NCBI GenBank assembly: GCA_013398055.1
Contig: VZRS01000311.1
Location: 76,015-140,014 of the forward strand
DNA: 64,000 bases
Direction of reading: 5' to 3'
Source of the DNA: Ifrita kowaldi
Taxonomy: Eukaryota > Chordata > Aves > Passeriformes > Cinclosomatidae
This document shows positions 1 through 12,600 of this stretch, one piece after another. Every line of letters starts with the position of its first letter. Position 1 is the stretch's first letter. The translations under genes were made by a program, and so were the position numbers. The notes under the pieces are model-generated. The model had not been told where the DNA came from, searched no databases, and saw only the letters and a program-made list of their open reading frames with translations.

Positions 1-188
1 GGCCTGGCCTGGCCCGGCCCCTCCCGGGGTGTCCGGAGCGTTCCGCCTCCGCGTCGGTACCGCGGTATTGCCTCATCGCCTAAAAATACCTCCTGGCTGG
101 CCGCCGGGGCGGGGGCCGCGCTCGGCGGGCGGGTTCGGCACCGGCGGGAGGCGCGGAGCGTGTGCCCGGCCTGGCTGTCGGGGTGCGG
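1..188 (+). promoter_or_regulatory. UBXN2A: CpG-rich promoter and probable noncoding first exon of UBXN2A
   Basis: The first ~190 bases are very GC- and CpG-rich, with GC-box-like GGGGCGGGGG near 107-116, and composition falls to AT-rich immediately afterwards. A consensus donor (GG|GTGAGT) lies at 189, so a noncoding first exon probably ends at 188 and splices to the acceptor at 3553/3554. The transcription start is not visible and the window cuts the island. In mammals ATAD2B lies head-to-head with UBXN2A, so this could be one side of a bidirectional promoter; that is inference from remembered synteny. Confidence 0.6.
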
Positions 189-3100
189 GTGAGTTCAGGT
201 GTTGCAGCCGCGGAATTGTCCCTAAATAGGTTCTTCGACCTGCTGTGCATGAGGCTAATCCACGCACAGAGCCAAGGTACTTGATTTATTTGCAGTTCTG
301 ATCGGAAAGAAGGGCTGGATGGTAAATCCACAAAGCCAGCGTGACGACTATCAAAACTTTGCACTATTTATACATTTTAGCAAACAAAGGCATTAATGTT
401 CATTGGCTACAAGTTTACGAAGTTCTCTTACTAATGAGTGTTCTGTCTTTTATTGGTTAAATTATTCCCTTGCTTCTCGTGCTAAGTAGTTTGCGTGCTC
501 AGTCTTTCCCTTCTTTTAGATAGGTGGTTTTCTTGAGTTGGTGGTGTGTGAGTTGCTGGTCACAATTTTGCCCTGCCGGAATTACCTTTTACCCGCTTGG
601 AAGTGATTTCAGCACAGTTGCTGAGCTGGCTTTATTAGTTTCTTCCTTATCGTGGAAGTTCTACCCAATGTCCTTGTGGCCTGTGAATGCTGCGTTCTTT
701 GTGGCCACTATCACTGGTACATCCTTCATCCCAAGCTTTGTTAACCTTCCCCTAGGTCTGAGATCGTTGAAGCATGTCAAGTCCTAAACCATAACAAGGC
801 AATTCTACAGACAAGTAATTTATCTTCCTAACACCTGGACATCAAGGTTGGGGACAGATTTCTCTCCGAGTGCACAGCTTCTTGAGCCAGCTGGAGAGGA
901 AGCATGAATGCTGTGCTTTGTACTTGAGCACATCAGTCACATTCAGACCATTAGGTTTGATGCTCATCTCGCTATTAATTTGTATTTGCCATTTCTCTGT
1001 AGCCTCCTGTCCCTCTGTGGCATGCCGCAGTGCAATTTTCAGCTGTAATTTCTGTGCAGTGCCGGGGCAGACTGTGCTGTGCTGCGAGCTGCTCTCAACT
1101 GGAGGAGTTTGTTCTGCCAAAGTTAGTAAGGGGTTGGCAGGCTTTCAGGGCAGGGGGCTGCACGTGCTTCTCTGGGTATTGCTACCCTTCACACCAAGGA
1201 AAGCCTCACAGGTAGTTTCTGCTTTGTTTTTCTCGTATTAAAATAACTGGAAATGTGGGCTCAACAGTATTGACCATAAAAATATTTGCCAAAACGAATA
1301 TGCATATTGAGGGCTGCCTGTTTGGAAGCTCTGGCTGTGAAAAGCCACTCCTAGGTCAGTGGCCCATCTTCCTGGGGCTGGAAAGCCCCTGGGGCTGTGT
1401 GAGAATAACCAGGAGTATCCTAACCCCAGTTAATAGATGTAGCTGTGGTGGGCTGCTGGCATTTGCAGCTTCTTCCCATGTTTTAAATTTAGTTTCCGGA
1501 GGTGGTAGTTCAGTTCGGAGGTACATTTTGCCACTGACGCAAAAATTACGAACCAAAATTCTTAACATGTTAAGTGGCAGCTAGGGATGTCTGTCAGAAG
1601 TTGGTGAGAGGAGGTGATTTGTGCTGGCTGGGTTGACATGCTGAGCTGAAGTGCTTGCAGTGCATTCTGATCGCAATGTCCTAATGGCTTTTGGCCATAA
1701 TAAACATCAATATGCTGTATGGGATGATTCTTCACCTTGAGAGATTAACACAAACATTTCTTCTAAGTGTAATTGCTGTTGTACTGTAGAAGGAACAGCA
1801 GCTTTCACAGCTGACCAGTTTTGAATACTATTCATGCACATTTGAGGCCAGCCTAATGTAGCCAAAGAGCTAATTTGAAGAGCTGCTTCATTGTGTCTGG
1901 TTTTTTTTAACAGCTCTGATGACAAGTCAGAGGATCAACAAAAGCAGATGGCGGGAGGTGGCTCTTGTTGCTTTGGGGAGCCTACTGGAGTAAAAGATTA
2001 GAAGATAAGCACATTAACACTAACCACAAAGAATTACTTTGGGCTAAACACAAAAAAAACCTTCATGCCAGAGTGTGTTAAAACTGAATTTGGGAGAAGT
2101 TTGAAAAAATTACATTTTGTAAGCATTCCAGCTTCACTCTGCCTACTTGATACTGAGAGTTCTTTTTTCCCAAGTGCAGTCCAAAGTTCCAAGAGCAACG
2201 GACAGATATGCATTTAGTATCATCAGGTACCAGCACAGGCTTTCCTGATAGATGTAGGGCTCTGGCAGAACATTTGTGAGGAAAAAAAAACAAAACCTCA
2301 TCTTGTGTGACATGTCAAAGGTGTGCAAAACTTCATGTTTTGACTTAATGCATAACAGCACCAGTTAAATTTAAGGCTGACCCTTATAGGGCTTTTTTTG
2401 AGGCTTATATATTTTTCTATAGGATGTCTCTCACAAGGATTTTAACTTCCAAGCTGAAAGAATACCAATATTAAAGTCCCAAGGAGCATGAATTAGTACT
2501 GCGTGTGGTGGGGTCATTTTGGTTAGTGCTGCAGTGAATGTTGTTTTCCCCTAAACTTCACATCTTGTTAAATTAGATCTCTAGATCACTTAAAATATGT
2601 ATTAGTGGTGCTGTGCATACTGCTTTGTTCAAGAGTGTGATGGCTGTCACTGCTTTTTTGATGCTCTCTGAAAGCCAGGCAAAATGTCATGACTTAGTCC
2701 TGAACCTGCCAGGAGCAGAACATCATCTGTGTAACCAGTGGTTGTCAGGGATAACTCTCTGAACACAGTTGCAACTTAAAATTTCTATTTTCCTGTGGGC
2801 TTTTCCAATTTTGGAGTGATTTTATTTTTTTTAAGGATGTTTTTGGAAGTTTCTGGCTTTTCATGACTTTCTGTGACTTTTTCCCGAGCATTCAGAAGTG
2901 ACTGTAATGAAATCAGTGTGGGATTTTTTCACTTCTTTTGACTCAGCAGACTCATCCTGTAGCATATTTGATACATACAAATCCAGGATTTTCTTGCCAG
3001 CTAACAGTAGGCCAGAAATGGTAATTCACAGTTTCTGAGTTGCTGCAACAATGTCTTGAGGTGAGGTAGGAAGGGGAACCTGACAAATCTTGCCCCTTTA

Positions 3101-3553
3101 AGTAATGCACAGTTAAGGTGAAGGTCACTCAGACGCCTGCAGTGGCAGTGCAGTTTTTCTGCAACCACCTCATAGTGCTGTGTAAAACCAGGGAAGTTTA
3201 AACCATGCCACTCAGGAAAGGAATGTGATATTTTTTCTCCCTTTGCAGAAGTATGGGCATGTATTTTCAAATCACACCGTGATTATTGTGGAATGTGTTC
3301 CGTATGTTTATGAAAAAGTAACCTTGCTTCCGAACGTCTGGAACAGATGCGTGGTTCATGTGTCATTAAATTAGAAACTGCAGGAAAACAAAGAACCATC
3401 TGGAGACTCGGTGGGGGGGAGGTTGAGGTTTGTGGTTAAATGTATTATCAACACAGGAAAAAATATAAAGAGTGCTTCAGTTACAGAAGGAGGCAAAGTG
3501 TGATGGGCATTTTGTTTGGTTTTGGTTTTAAACCATTTTCTTTTTGTAATTAG
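189..3553 (+). other. UBXN2A: UBXN2A intron 1 (5'UTR intron)
   Basis: AT-rich intronic sequence between the probable noncoding exon and the exon with the start codon. It contains the CArG box at 221-230. I see no other gene or recognisable repeat; ORFs here lack any family resemblance. Confidence 0.5.
221..230. promoter_or_regulatory. Perfect CArG box (possible SRF site)
   Basis: CCTAAATAGG matches the CC(A/T)6GG serum response factor consensus exactly. It lies about 30 bp past the probable first-exon donor of UBXN2A, inside the promoter-proximal region. It is a sequence match only; occupancy is unknown. Confidence 0.35.
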
Positions 3554-3566
3554 GGGAAGCACCAGA

Positions 3567-3607
3567 ATGAAAGACATGGACAATATCAAAACTGTAAAGA
3601 AAGAATG
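3567..3607 (+). CDS. UBXN2A: UBXN2A coding exon 1 (start codon)
   Basis: Too short to stand out as an ORF. The exon opens at 3554 after TAATTAG, has 13 nt of 5'UTR, and ATG is at 3567. It encodes MKDMDNIKTVKKE plus the first two bases of Trp14. The donor GTAGGT starts at 3608 (phase 2). A second in-frame ATG lies three codons in, at 3576. The match to the conserved UBXN2A N-terminus decides the start. Confidence 0.93.
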
Positions 3608-6600
3608 GTAGGTTCCAGTTCTCCCATCCCCATTTTTCCTCTTCTTTTCCCACTGCTGTTTGTGTATCCTGTCATTGCTTTTCAAACTTTATGTTAAATT
3701 CTAAAATACAATATTTTTACTGTATTCATCTGCTCTACATATACTGAAAGTTTAAAAAATCCTATTGTTTTGCTGAAAGATTTTTCACATACCTGAAATG
3801 TTTCCTAGATGCAAGAAACTGTGTAAATATTTTTATTTAAAATAGCAATGCAGCCCTTCAAATTGCTAACTCACTGTAGCTCTGCATCTGATATGGAAGT
3901 GTTTGCTTTTCCAGTTCTGTTTCTGAGGTAAAGCATAGTGAATAGCTACATTAATGCTTCAAGTTTTCGTTTGTTCTATTAGAAAACTAAAATGGGGACA
4001 GCATACTTTTGAAATTTCTTTTTTAAATTGTTGAGGTTTTCTTTTGTTTGAGATGTTAATCTCCAGGGGTTCTTAGTGTTGCATAGATGCACTGCAAACA
4101 ATTCCATTTTATGCAAATATATCTAATTACTATTCCAGTAAGCTTTGCTGCTCTTGAATTCAATGTAGAGTTTTATGTAAAATTGGATATTTTTTCAGGA
4201 GCTAGGATTTTTATTTTCTGAATTGCTTAAAATAGACTTTTCTGAATCTCCAGTAGGAGTAACTCCTGCAATGTTTACTAAAAGCTGCATAATCTTCTTA
4301 CTATGCAAAGAACCTGTACTGAGATAATCATTCATTCAGGTTGCATATTTCTGCATTTTGACTGGTGAAAATCCAACAGAAACAGCTGTCACGTATACAG
4401 TGTTCTATAAAAAGATGTGGTTGATGCATCTTTTTTAATACCCTGGCAGTCTCCACAGTGTTGAAGGCTTCTAGTGCATTTCTTCAGTGTGCTCCAGTGG
4501 TTGAGTCACTTGAGTTTCCCTAATGCACTTTCCAAAACAGTAATGGTGGTTCTGGGATGGTGCTGGGAATGGGGAGGTTCAAGTAGGGGTGGAGGAGTAA
4601 AGCCTAGGGCAATTTTCTTGTATTTTTTAAAACTTATGGCAAAGGAACCCAAGCTTGTATCATGGGAATGCTTTAAGGAAAGCCCTTCGTTGGTGTGCAG
4701 CTAGGTGTGTGATGGTTAGAAGTATGAATCATCTAACTTGCATTCCTTGCTCTGATACCAAGTTTAGAAGCTTTGCATAGATTAGTTCATCTTTTCTGAT
4801 TATGTTCTTTAGTTTGTGCTTTTGAAGTGCAAATAGTAGCAGTTAGAGATTGGCAACAGGTCTATAGAAAAGGCACAATGCAAAGTTGACCTGATATTTC
4901 GTAGCAGCTGGGTACAGGGGATTGTGCCTTCCATGTTTCTTGGTACTGAGCTTCTGAGGTACCTACTTGTCTTCTAATGTGTCCTCTGAGGAGTCATTTT
5001 TGCTTATTTGTTCTGCAGGATGTGTAAATCAGGAACCGATGATCAGATTGTGAACGGTACAGAACAAAACCGTGACTACTTTGTAGATAACCTATTTGAA
5101 GAAGCTCAGAAGGTTGGTGCTATGTGCGTGCCCCCAACCACAGTCAAGAACCAGGTAGGCAGTGAAGAAAAAATACTCATGTTTGATACAGCAGCCCTCC
5201 AGGAGTATTCTGGAAAACAGATGCCAGAAGTCCAGCAGTCTTTTCCAGCACACCAGTAAAAAAACGCACACAGAATTCAGAGAACTGTAGGAACAGCCTC
5301 CCATCTCCCAGTCAGCCAGGCCTTTGCTGCTGGCCTTTTGGCTCTTAGTGCTTTACAGTGGGTTTAGAGTCGTTCTAGAACCAATGCTGGCATTGGCTAG
5401 TGCACTTCTGCTTTTTAGTAAGGAGAGTGAGGTGAGCAGGAGTTCAAGGAATGACAAGTACTATTACATAAGAAAGTTATTTAAGGATCTGCAGCTTTTT
5501 TATGCAGAGGCATAGCCCAAATATTTTTCATTTTCTCTTATTCATATAACTATGGTTGTAGTGGGATGTTCACTGTGGGTTTGTATCTCAGTGATTATGT
5601 CCTTTTCGTGTTTTTCTGTTACTCATGGAAGACTGGTAGGGGGAGGGAGAAAAGATGACAAGAAGAAATTTGGAGTGGGCATTGCTGGAAATTACATTCA
5701 TGGATCCTTAACTGACCCTGGAAGAAATGAAATGTCAGGAGCAATATCTTAAATTGCAGTCCTGAAATAGTGTTCCATGGCATTAGTTGTGTCAATGCTT
5801 AAATAGGAAGTTGGTGTGGAATAATTAGTCCATGTTAAATCTGCATACTGGCTCACTGTAGAGGAGCCTTACCATAATTAGAACTCTTTCCATATGCATT
5901 GGTGCCATGAGACACAGGAATTTTTGATGGACTCTAATCTTGCTGAGTGCTGTCTTCTTCTTTTGACAGATTACCCAACCGAAAGAGAAGGAATTTTATT
6001 CAGCAGTTTGCACATGCTGTTTATTTATGTAGCAATCACCTAACAAGTCAAACTGGAAAAAAAAAAAAAACAACAAAAAAACCCCCCCAAAAAACTCCAA
6101 ACTTGTCAGCCTAGTTCAAATTAACTTCCAGCTGAATTCTGCATTTGTCTATACCTCATCTGTGGCCGAGTATCTGTCAAGACAATGTTATTTCAGGCAC
6201 CTGAATAACTAAATGCTTCCTTAAATGGCATGATGCATTAATATGAAAATACAATCCCAAATATCCATCTTACAATTGGAGAGATTTCAATAAACAGTGC
6301 AAAGGCTACAAGTTGGACTAGTGGATGATTTCTGGAAAAGTTAAGGAATTACTGAGAAATTATTTTTTCATTCCCCTAACCACCAAGGTTTTGAATACAC
6401 CCAGGAATTCCAGGGTAACAGAAGCGTATGGCTGTCTGAAAGTAAATTTTCTGATTTGCTTCATTTCCTGAGTGAAAGGCTTCTGCCCGCATCATCTCAG
6501 TGCCTTCACTTTGAGAAAATCCTCCTGAATGATCAGAACAAGGCTTTACCCTAATAAATCCCCAGCTGGACTATTCTGGCAGTTGGTGCTCCAACACCAG

Positions 6601-9600
6601 GCATGTGTGCTCTCAAATTAGCTCTTGAAGAGTTGCAGCTGGCTGTGATAGTCCAGCTCTTTTTTTTCTTCCTCTGTTAAATTCAAGGAGTGTTCTTGAC
6701 CTAGGAAGCCAAAATGATTGGGGGAAGGTTTGTTTCTAACCCGGACTGACACAAGATACTTAGAAATGTCACTTACCCCTTGCAGTTGCTGTGCCTGTTG
6801 GCACGGGGCCAAGGCAGATTACAGTGAGCCTGCTCTCAGTATTTTTAGTCTATGAAGTGGATGATTTATAATCACAGGGTATGTGGGTATACCAAGCTGC
6901 TTTTACATCAGTGTTATAATGAGAATTGTTCTTACTCTGTAGGTTGATGTAATCATTAAACTTTGGAAAAATGGGTTTACGGTAAATGACAGCGAACTGC
7001 GGAGCTATGCTGATGTTGCAAACCAGCAGTTCTTGGAGTCCATTAAAAAGGGGTAAGCGAGTTTTGTGTTCTTAACCAGCCTGAGTTAATGTGCTTTGGC
7101 CCCACTTAGCTTATGCTCTAAATTTTTTACGTGGCTTTGCTGTACTGCAGTGTCCCTGTAGGAGCGCAGGCCCTGCCAGTCTCCTTCCTGCAGTGCTAAT
7201 GGCTGTTGGAACATCAACAGGTTTAACACAGCTCTCAGTGGCAGTAGTTGTACAGTTGCTGATGAATAGATAAAAGCCAGTGTTGGCAGGGGGCACAGCA
7301 GGTGCACAATGAAATAAAGAATAAATCAGTGCCCAATAAGAGCTACAAATCAAATGGTATTTTGACTAATGAACTCAATACACAAGGGGTTGAGCATTTC
7401 TGGTTTTATGGTCTTTGTTTTCCTTTTTGTTGATGAAAAGCCTTAAATGGGTACAGATGTTCTGTGTAGCATCAAGAAACTCTGATCAGTCTTAAATTTC
7501 TGACATTTTTCCGAGTACAAATGTGTTACTGTGTATATATAACAATCTTACGTTCATCCTTGTGTTAACAACCATCTTACATTTTTCCCTCTGTTAAAAG
7601 TTAACATGCTGTCCTGACTTTTGCTGGTGTTTGCAATTTTTGCTTTAAAAAAGTTTGACCATACAAACCAGTGTGATTTTGAGCCTTTAATTTGTAGTCT
7701 GTTTCCTCACCCCACACAAAAGGAGAGGAGAATATGATTTTATGGATAATGCAATTTAATACCTCCTTATCAAGCATGTGAGATTACTAAGTCATTATAT
7801 TTTTCTTTTCCGTATTTTGCTAGGCCATCAAAAATACTACTTTTACACTATTTCTCCTGTATGATTGTCACCTGTGTTAGTTGCAACAGCAATTAACTGC
7901 ACTGTTTAAAGCCCTTTGTGTGCATTCATCAAAAGTTTGCCACTTTTATTCCCTTCTTTGCCTGTGAAGATGCTACTTATGAGATGGTTTCTGCATAATC
8001 ATTGATGGTAGAGAAGCATTTAGTACAGCCCCTGTGCCAGCTGAGCCCCACTACCTGAAATTGCGCTGTCTGCATCAGAACTCAGAGACAAAGGCATTGT
8101 TGTGTTCTGCTTAATACGATTAAAGCATTACCAAGGTGATGTTACTGCACTAAAGAGTGGAGCTATTAGCGATGGTACAATTTTTAGAAGCTGAGATCTG
8201 TGTTTATTTGCCAATAAATACATTGTGCCTATACTCAGTTCTTCCTCTTTAAAAGCCTTTTCCTTTTTGTTTTGCTATGGGGATAAAATAATTGAGCCTT
8301 TTGCAGCAGTGTATGGCAACACTGAACTTCCTACACATCACATGTTTAGAGTGGTAACTGCTGAGTAAATTTGAACATCACTCAACAACTTGCATAATAG
8401 GGTTTTTATTATATGCTTTCTAGTTAATTTGCAGTTCAGGAGCTTGAAGTTACATGTATGCCATGCACTTAACCTAACTCTTAGTAAATACCTGTGAAGT
8501 TGTTTTTTAAAAGCATCATCCTTGAAAGGCCAAATGTTGAACAGGTATTAATCATTGGTCTATTTTGTATACTGAAAATAGTACAGTACTTTTTTTTTTA
8601 CTGCTTTTTTTTTTTTTTTTTTTTTTAAGGGAACTGCCTTTTGAGCTACGAAAAGTTTTTGATAAGGAGGAGATAGAAGTGAAAGTGGAAGATAAAAAAG
8701 ATAAGGTATATTTGTCATCGAAAAAGCCAATGTTTCATCCCTTTTCTGGACATGGTTACAGATTAGGAAGGTGAGTAGACTGATGTGATCTATGACTGAG
8801 TAACTGAAGGGAACTATACCTCTGGTGAAGGATCATAATTCAGGTTGGAAGTGATCTCTGGAGTTTTCTAACCTAAGCTCCTGCTCAAAATAGGGTCATC
8901 TGTGGGGACAGATGAGGTTACTCAGGCTTTTATCTAATTGGGTCTTGAAATCCTGCAAGAGCAGAGACTGTGCAGACTGCTTCAGTGCTGGACTGGCCTC
9001 ATGGGAAAGAATTTTTTCCTTATATCCAATCAGAGTGCCTCTCTTTGGAATTTCTGTCCACCATAAAGAGCATCACCCCCTTCTGCAGACCCTGGCAGGC
9101 TGCTTTTAGGTGCCCCACAACCACCACCATCTCTTCCACCGGCTGAACAAGCTGCTCTCCTCCAACATCTGCTGACAGGGTGAGTGCTCCATCCTGCAGG
9201 CATCTTGGTGTCTCTCCATGAGGTTTGGGGGATAATTGGCTCCCACAATCCACTGGCTGTGTTGCTGTGTTGATACAGCCAGGATGCTCTTGGCTTTTGT
9301 TGTTCAAGGTCTCAATATTAGCAGAACTGTTTCCAGCTGAAATGCTGTCACTCTTCTATTCTGTGATTTTAGAGAAAAGAATCTCTTTTAAAACTCTGTG
9401 CAGTAGTTTGAGAAGAGGAGGGAGTATGACAATCCCATAAAGAGAACTGAAGAAGTAAGAGGTTATTTTGCATTCTCTTTAAATTGTTCAGTATTTAATC
9501 ATGTGTTTGTTGCAGTAAGGCATTTTAGCATTTTACAGTGATCCATGTCTCTTTTGTAGTTGGAGAGTGTCAGCCACTCATGCCACTGCTAATACTGGAC

Positions 9601-12600
9601 TTGATTTACAGCCAAACAATAACTGTATTTTGGAAGGCTGTTGTAGAGCAACAGGCCAGGAGTTCATTTATTTGATCCCTGCGACTTTTGCTTACTCCTG
9701 CCACATTATCTGCTTGGCATATCCGTGCCATGCAAGACTTCAATAAAAGCAGGCTTCAGCCTAGGGAACAGGACATGTTCAGTGACCAAGAGCCTACAGG
9801 AGGCATCACAGGTGGCACTGCGGGGTGCCTGGGGTTTCTGAAGGTTTGCAGGCTAGGGCTCCTAAGCTGTGGTGCTGCCTTAGGTGAACAGTTTGTTTTA
9901 ATTAAGTGGGAAGGGTTTGGCTGCTAAGCCCCAGAGCTTGTGCTGGGGCAAAGCCTGACCTGGGCAGGAACAGCTGAGACAGGGGAAGAAGGTAATGTGC
10001 AGAGCAAAAGACGGATAAAGGTAAAGGATGAGTGGTTCCAGGCTGACTCAGAGAAGCAAATATCTGTTTTATGAGTTTCGTCTGTTTCTGTAGCACAGTC
10101 CATTCAGCTGCTCTATGCTCGAGTAGATACAATCAATAGGGAAAACCTTCCCTTGAGACATGGATGAGATGCTGCAGGACTTGCTTTTGGTGGCACAGAA
10201 ATCCTGAGCAAACAGGAGTCAAGAACTTAGCCTTATTTTATTTACAAGTAGATCTGTTTATAGCAAAACCGAAAGATCTTCGGTGTGCTGGGTTTCTTCT
10301 ACTAACCAGTGCTAAATGGTAGGTTGTTCAGTCACTTGTGTGCTCTGCCATGCCTACAGCAAGTAATGATCTTGCTTCCCAGTAGGCAAGTGAGGTTTCA
10401 GAAACATGCTAATCTGTGAATTTCAGTTGACTGGCCTTGTACAGAGACATCCTACAACTTGCTCAGCGTTTTTTATTATTTTCCTACTCTTGCTAGTCTA
10501 TTCTGTGCTATGCTATCAAAGCTTTTTCCTTAAAGACAAGTAAATATTTTTGCTGATCTTGGAAACGTGAGCTGTAAGTGGTCCTAGTCCATGAAGTACT
10601 GCTCGCTTCCTGCTGTTATTAAATCTGCATTGCATGTATACACCAACTTGCAGCAGAAAAGCTTTTTGGAGCAGTAACAGAGCTGGCTGAGACCTGGAAC
10701 AAGTTTTAAGCTATAGAACTCCTTTTCCACAGTAGCACTTGTGTGATTAGTCGGAAATGAGAGAGGCGAATGACTGAAGAGTTTACTTCAGTTTATGGCC
10801 TAGCTAAACCTCTGCTTATCAAATAAACTTATAAAATTAATAGTGTATACTTGGTCAGTGTTCCCAAGTGGAGGGATTTTGTGATGGGTGAACCATTATG
10901 AATTGGTCTATTGACTGGTTCTCAAAACTTTTGTTGGAGGATCTAGAAATAACATATATATTGATATAGCTCAGACAAGCTTGATTCTCTGCCTTTTTGT
11001 TTTACAGGAGAAATAACTAAGACTTAGCAAAATTTTTCAGTGTACCTTATGAACCTCTGTAACTAATGGGTATATTCTGCTTTCTCTTTCACTGTTCAGA
11101 TGCATTTCATAGTTTGGGATTATGACTAGATTTGCAACGTCACTTTTCTCTTGAGCTAATCTATGCATCTTTGAGACTGCCTCAGAAACATGTTAATTAA
11201 ACTATTGACTGAAATCCCTTGTAGCAAAGTGAGCTTGCTCTGTAACCTCATTAGGGTAAAGCATTGTGTGTCGAGCTGCTTAACCGTCAGTCAGGGTAAG
11301 GCATGATACCTAATTCCTGGGCTTTTTCTTGTCAGAAAATTGACAGGATGCTCTTATGTCTCTTCGATCTCTAGTTTACATCTTCTGTTGATAGTCTTAT
11401 AAAAGGAATAAGCCTTAAAAGGAGCTATAATGCTTCAATCTCAGGCTAATAAGGCTTAGATTCTTGGATTTTGGCTTTAGTCAAAGCTCCCACCACTAGA
11501 TGGCTTTATCTGTCAATTCTGGAAGAGGAAAGTTTTTACATATAGAAATGCTTGAAGTCTTGGTGAATACAGATGTTCTAACTTTCTCTTAAATCTTCAT
11601 TTAATGCATTGGCTCTAGTCTCACACACACTTGCTACTGAAAGAATCATCTCCAGTGCCTGCCGTGTATGGAGATGTGACTGTGAGGGAAGTTGGTTTGG
11701 GAATGACACCAAAATCTGTGTCCACACAAGACAGTTGTCTGAGCTACAGCTGTGAGCGATGTAGCCCAGCCCAGCCTGAGCCAGACACCACGGCTGAGCA
11801 CCTCTGCAGCCTCTGCTGTCCTGGAGGCAGCTCACTTGCACAAGTTCTGCAGTGTCTGAACCAGCAACTGAGCAAGGAGGGAGCAAGAGCTGGGCATTGT
11901 TGCACTGAAGTATGACTTGAAATTTATTTTTTTTTTTCTCCTCTGCTTGCGAGACTGTTTAACATTATCTTGCTGGTACTCAGGCTTTTCTTCCTGATCT
12001 GGAGGGCAGTTAAGTCTTACGTCGTATTGAGGTCAGGCATGAACAGAAGCTGTCTGTGAGATAGTGAGGCAGGTGGATGGTAGTACATCACCTGTACTTG
12101 TAATGGCAGAATATTTTACAGGCGTGCCTCTTGTAGTTTGTTGGTGCCAAGTCCTTGTGCCCCAGCTAATTTCTGTCTAATGCAAAAAAATTCTGTCTCC
12201 AGTCACAGTGAACATCTCTTATCTCTCACTTGGAAATGAGATTTCTTGATTCTCATTCTTTTTGCGGAGTTTCTGTGGAAGATATAAAAAGTGCCTCTAC
12301 TGGCTGATACCCTAGAAGTTCAGGCAGCACTTAACTGGGCAATAAAAGATTTTGAAATACCTCTGACTCAACTTTCACTTAAGACTCCAGCTTTATTAGC
12401 CTGAACATATTAAGTCATTAGATAATAATAAATTAATTAATAATTAATTAAGACTTTTGTGTCTTATGAATAAACTAAGACAGGTACAAGAACATAAAAA
12501 TGGGGTTTGTCTGCAAAGCAGGTGTGCAGTATAGTTAAGACTGTTACACTATGGCCATCAGTTACCCACTTCTCTCTCAAGAAACTGTAACTCAACAATT

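Noticed and set aside
870..1241. 123-codon ORF in the UBXN2A 5' intron
   Set aside because: Cys/Ser-rich chance frame with no family match and an overlapping antisense ORF.
6057..6096. Possible processed pseudogene poly(A) tail
   Set aside because: No coding-like sequence precedes it and no flanking duplication is visible, so it is kept only as a low-complexity tract.
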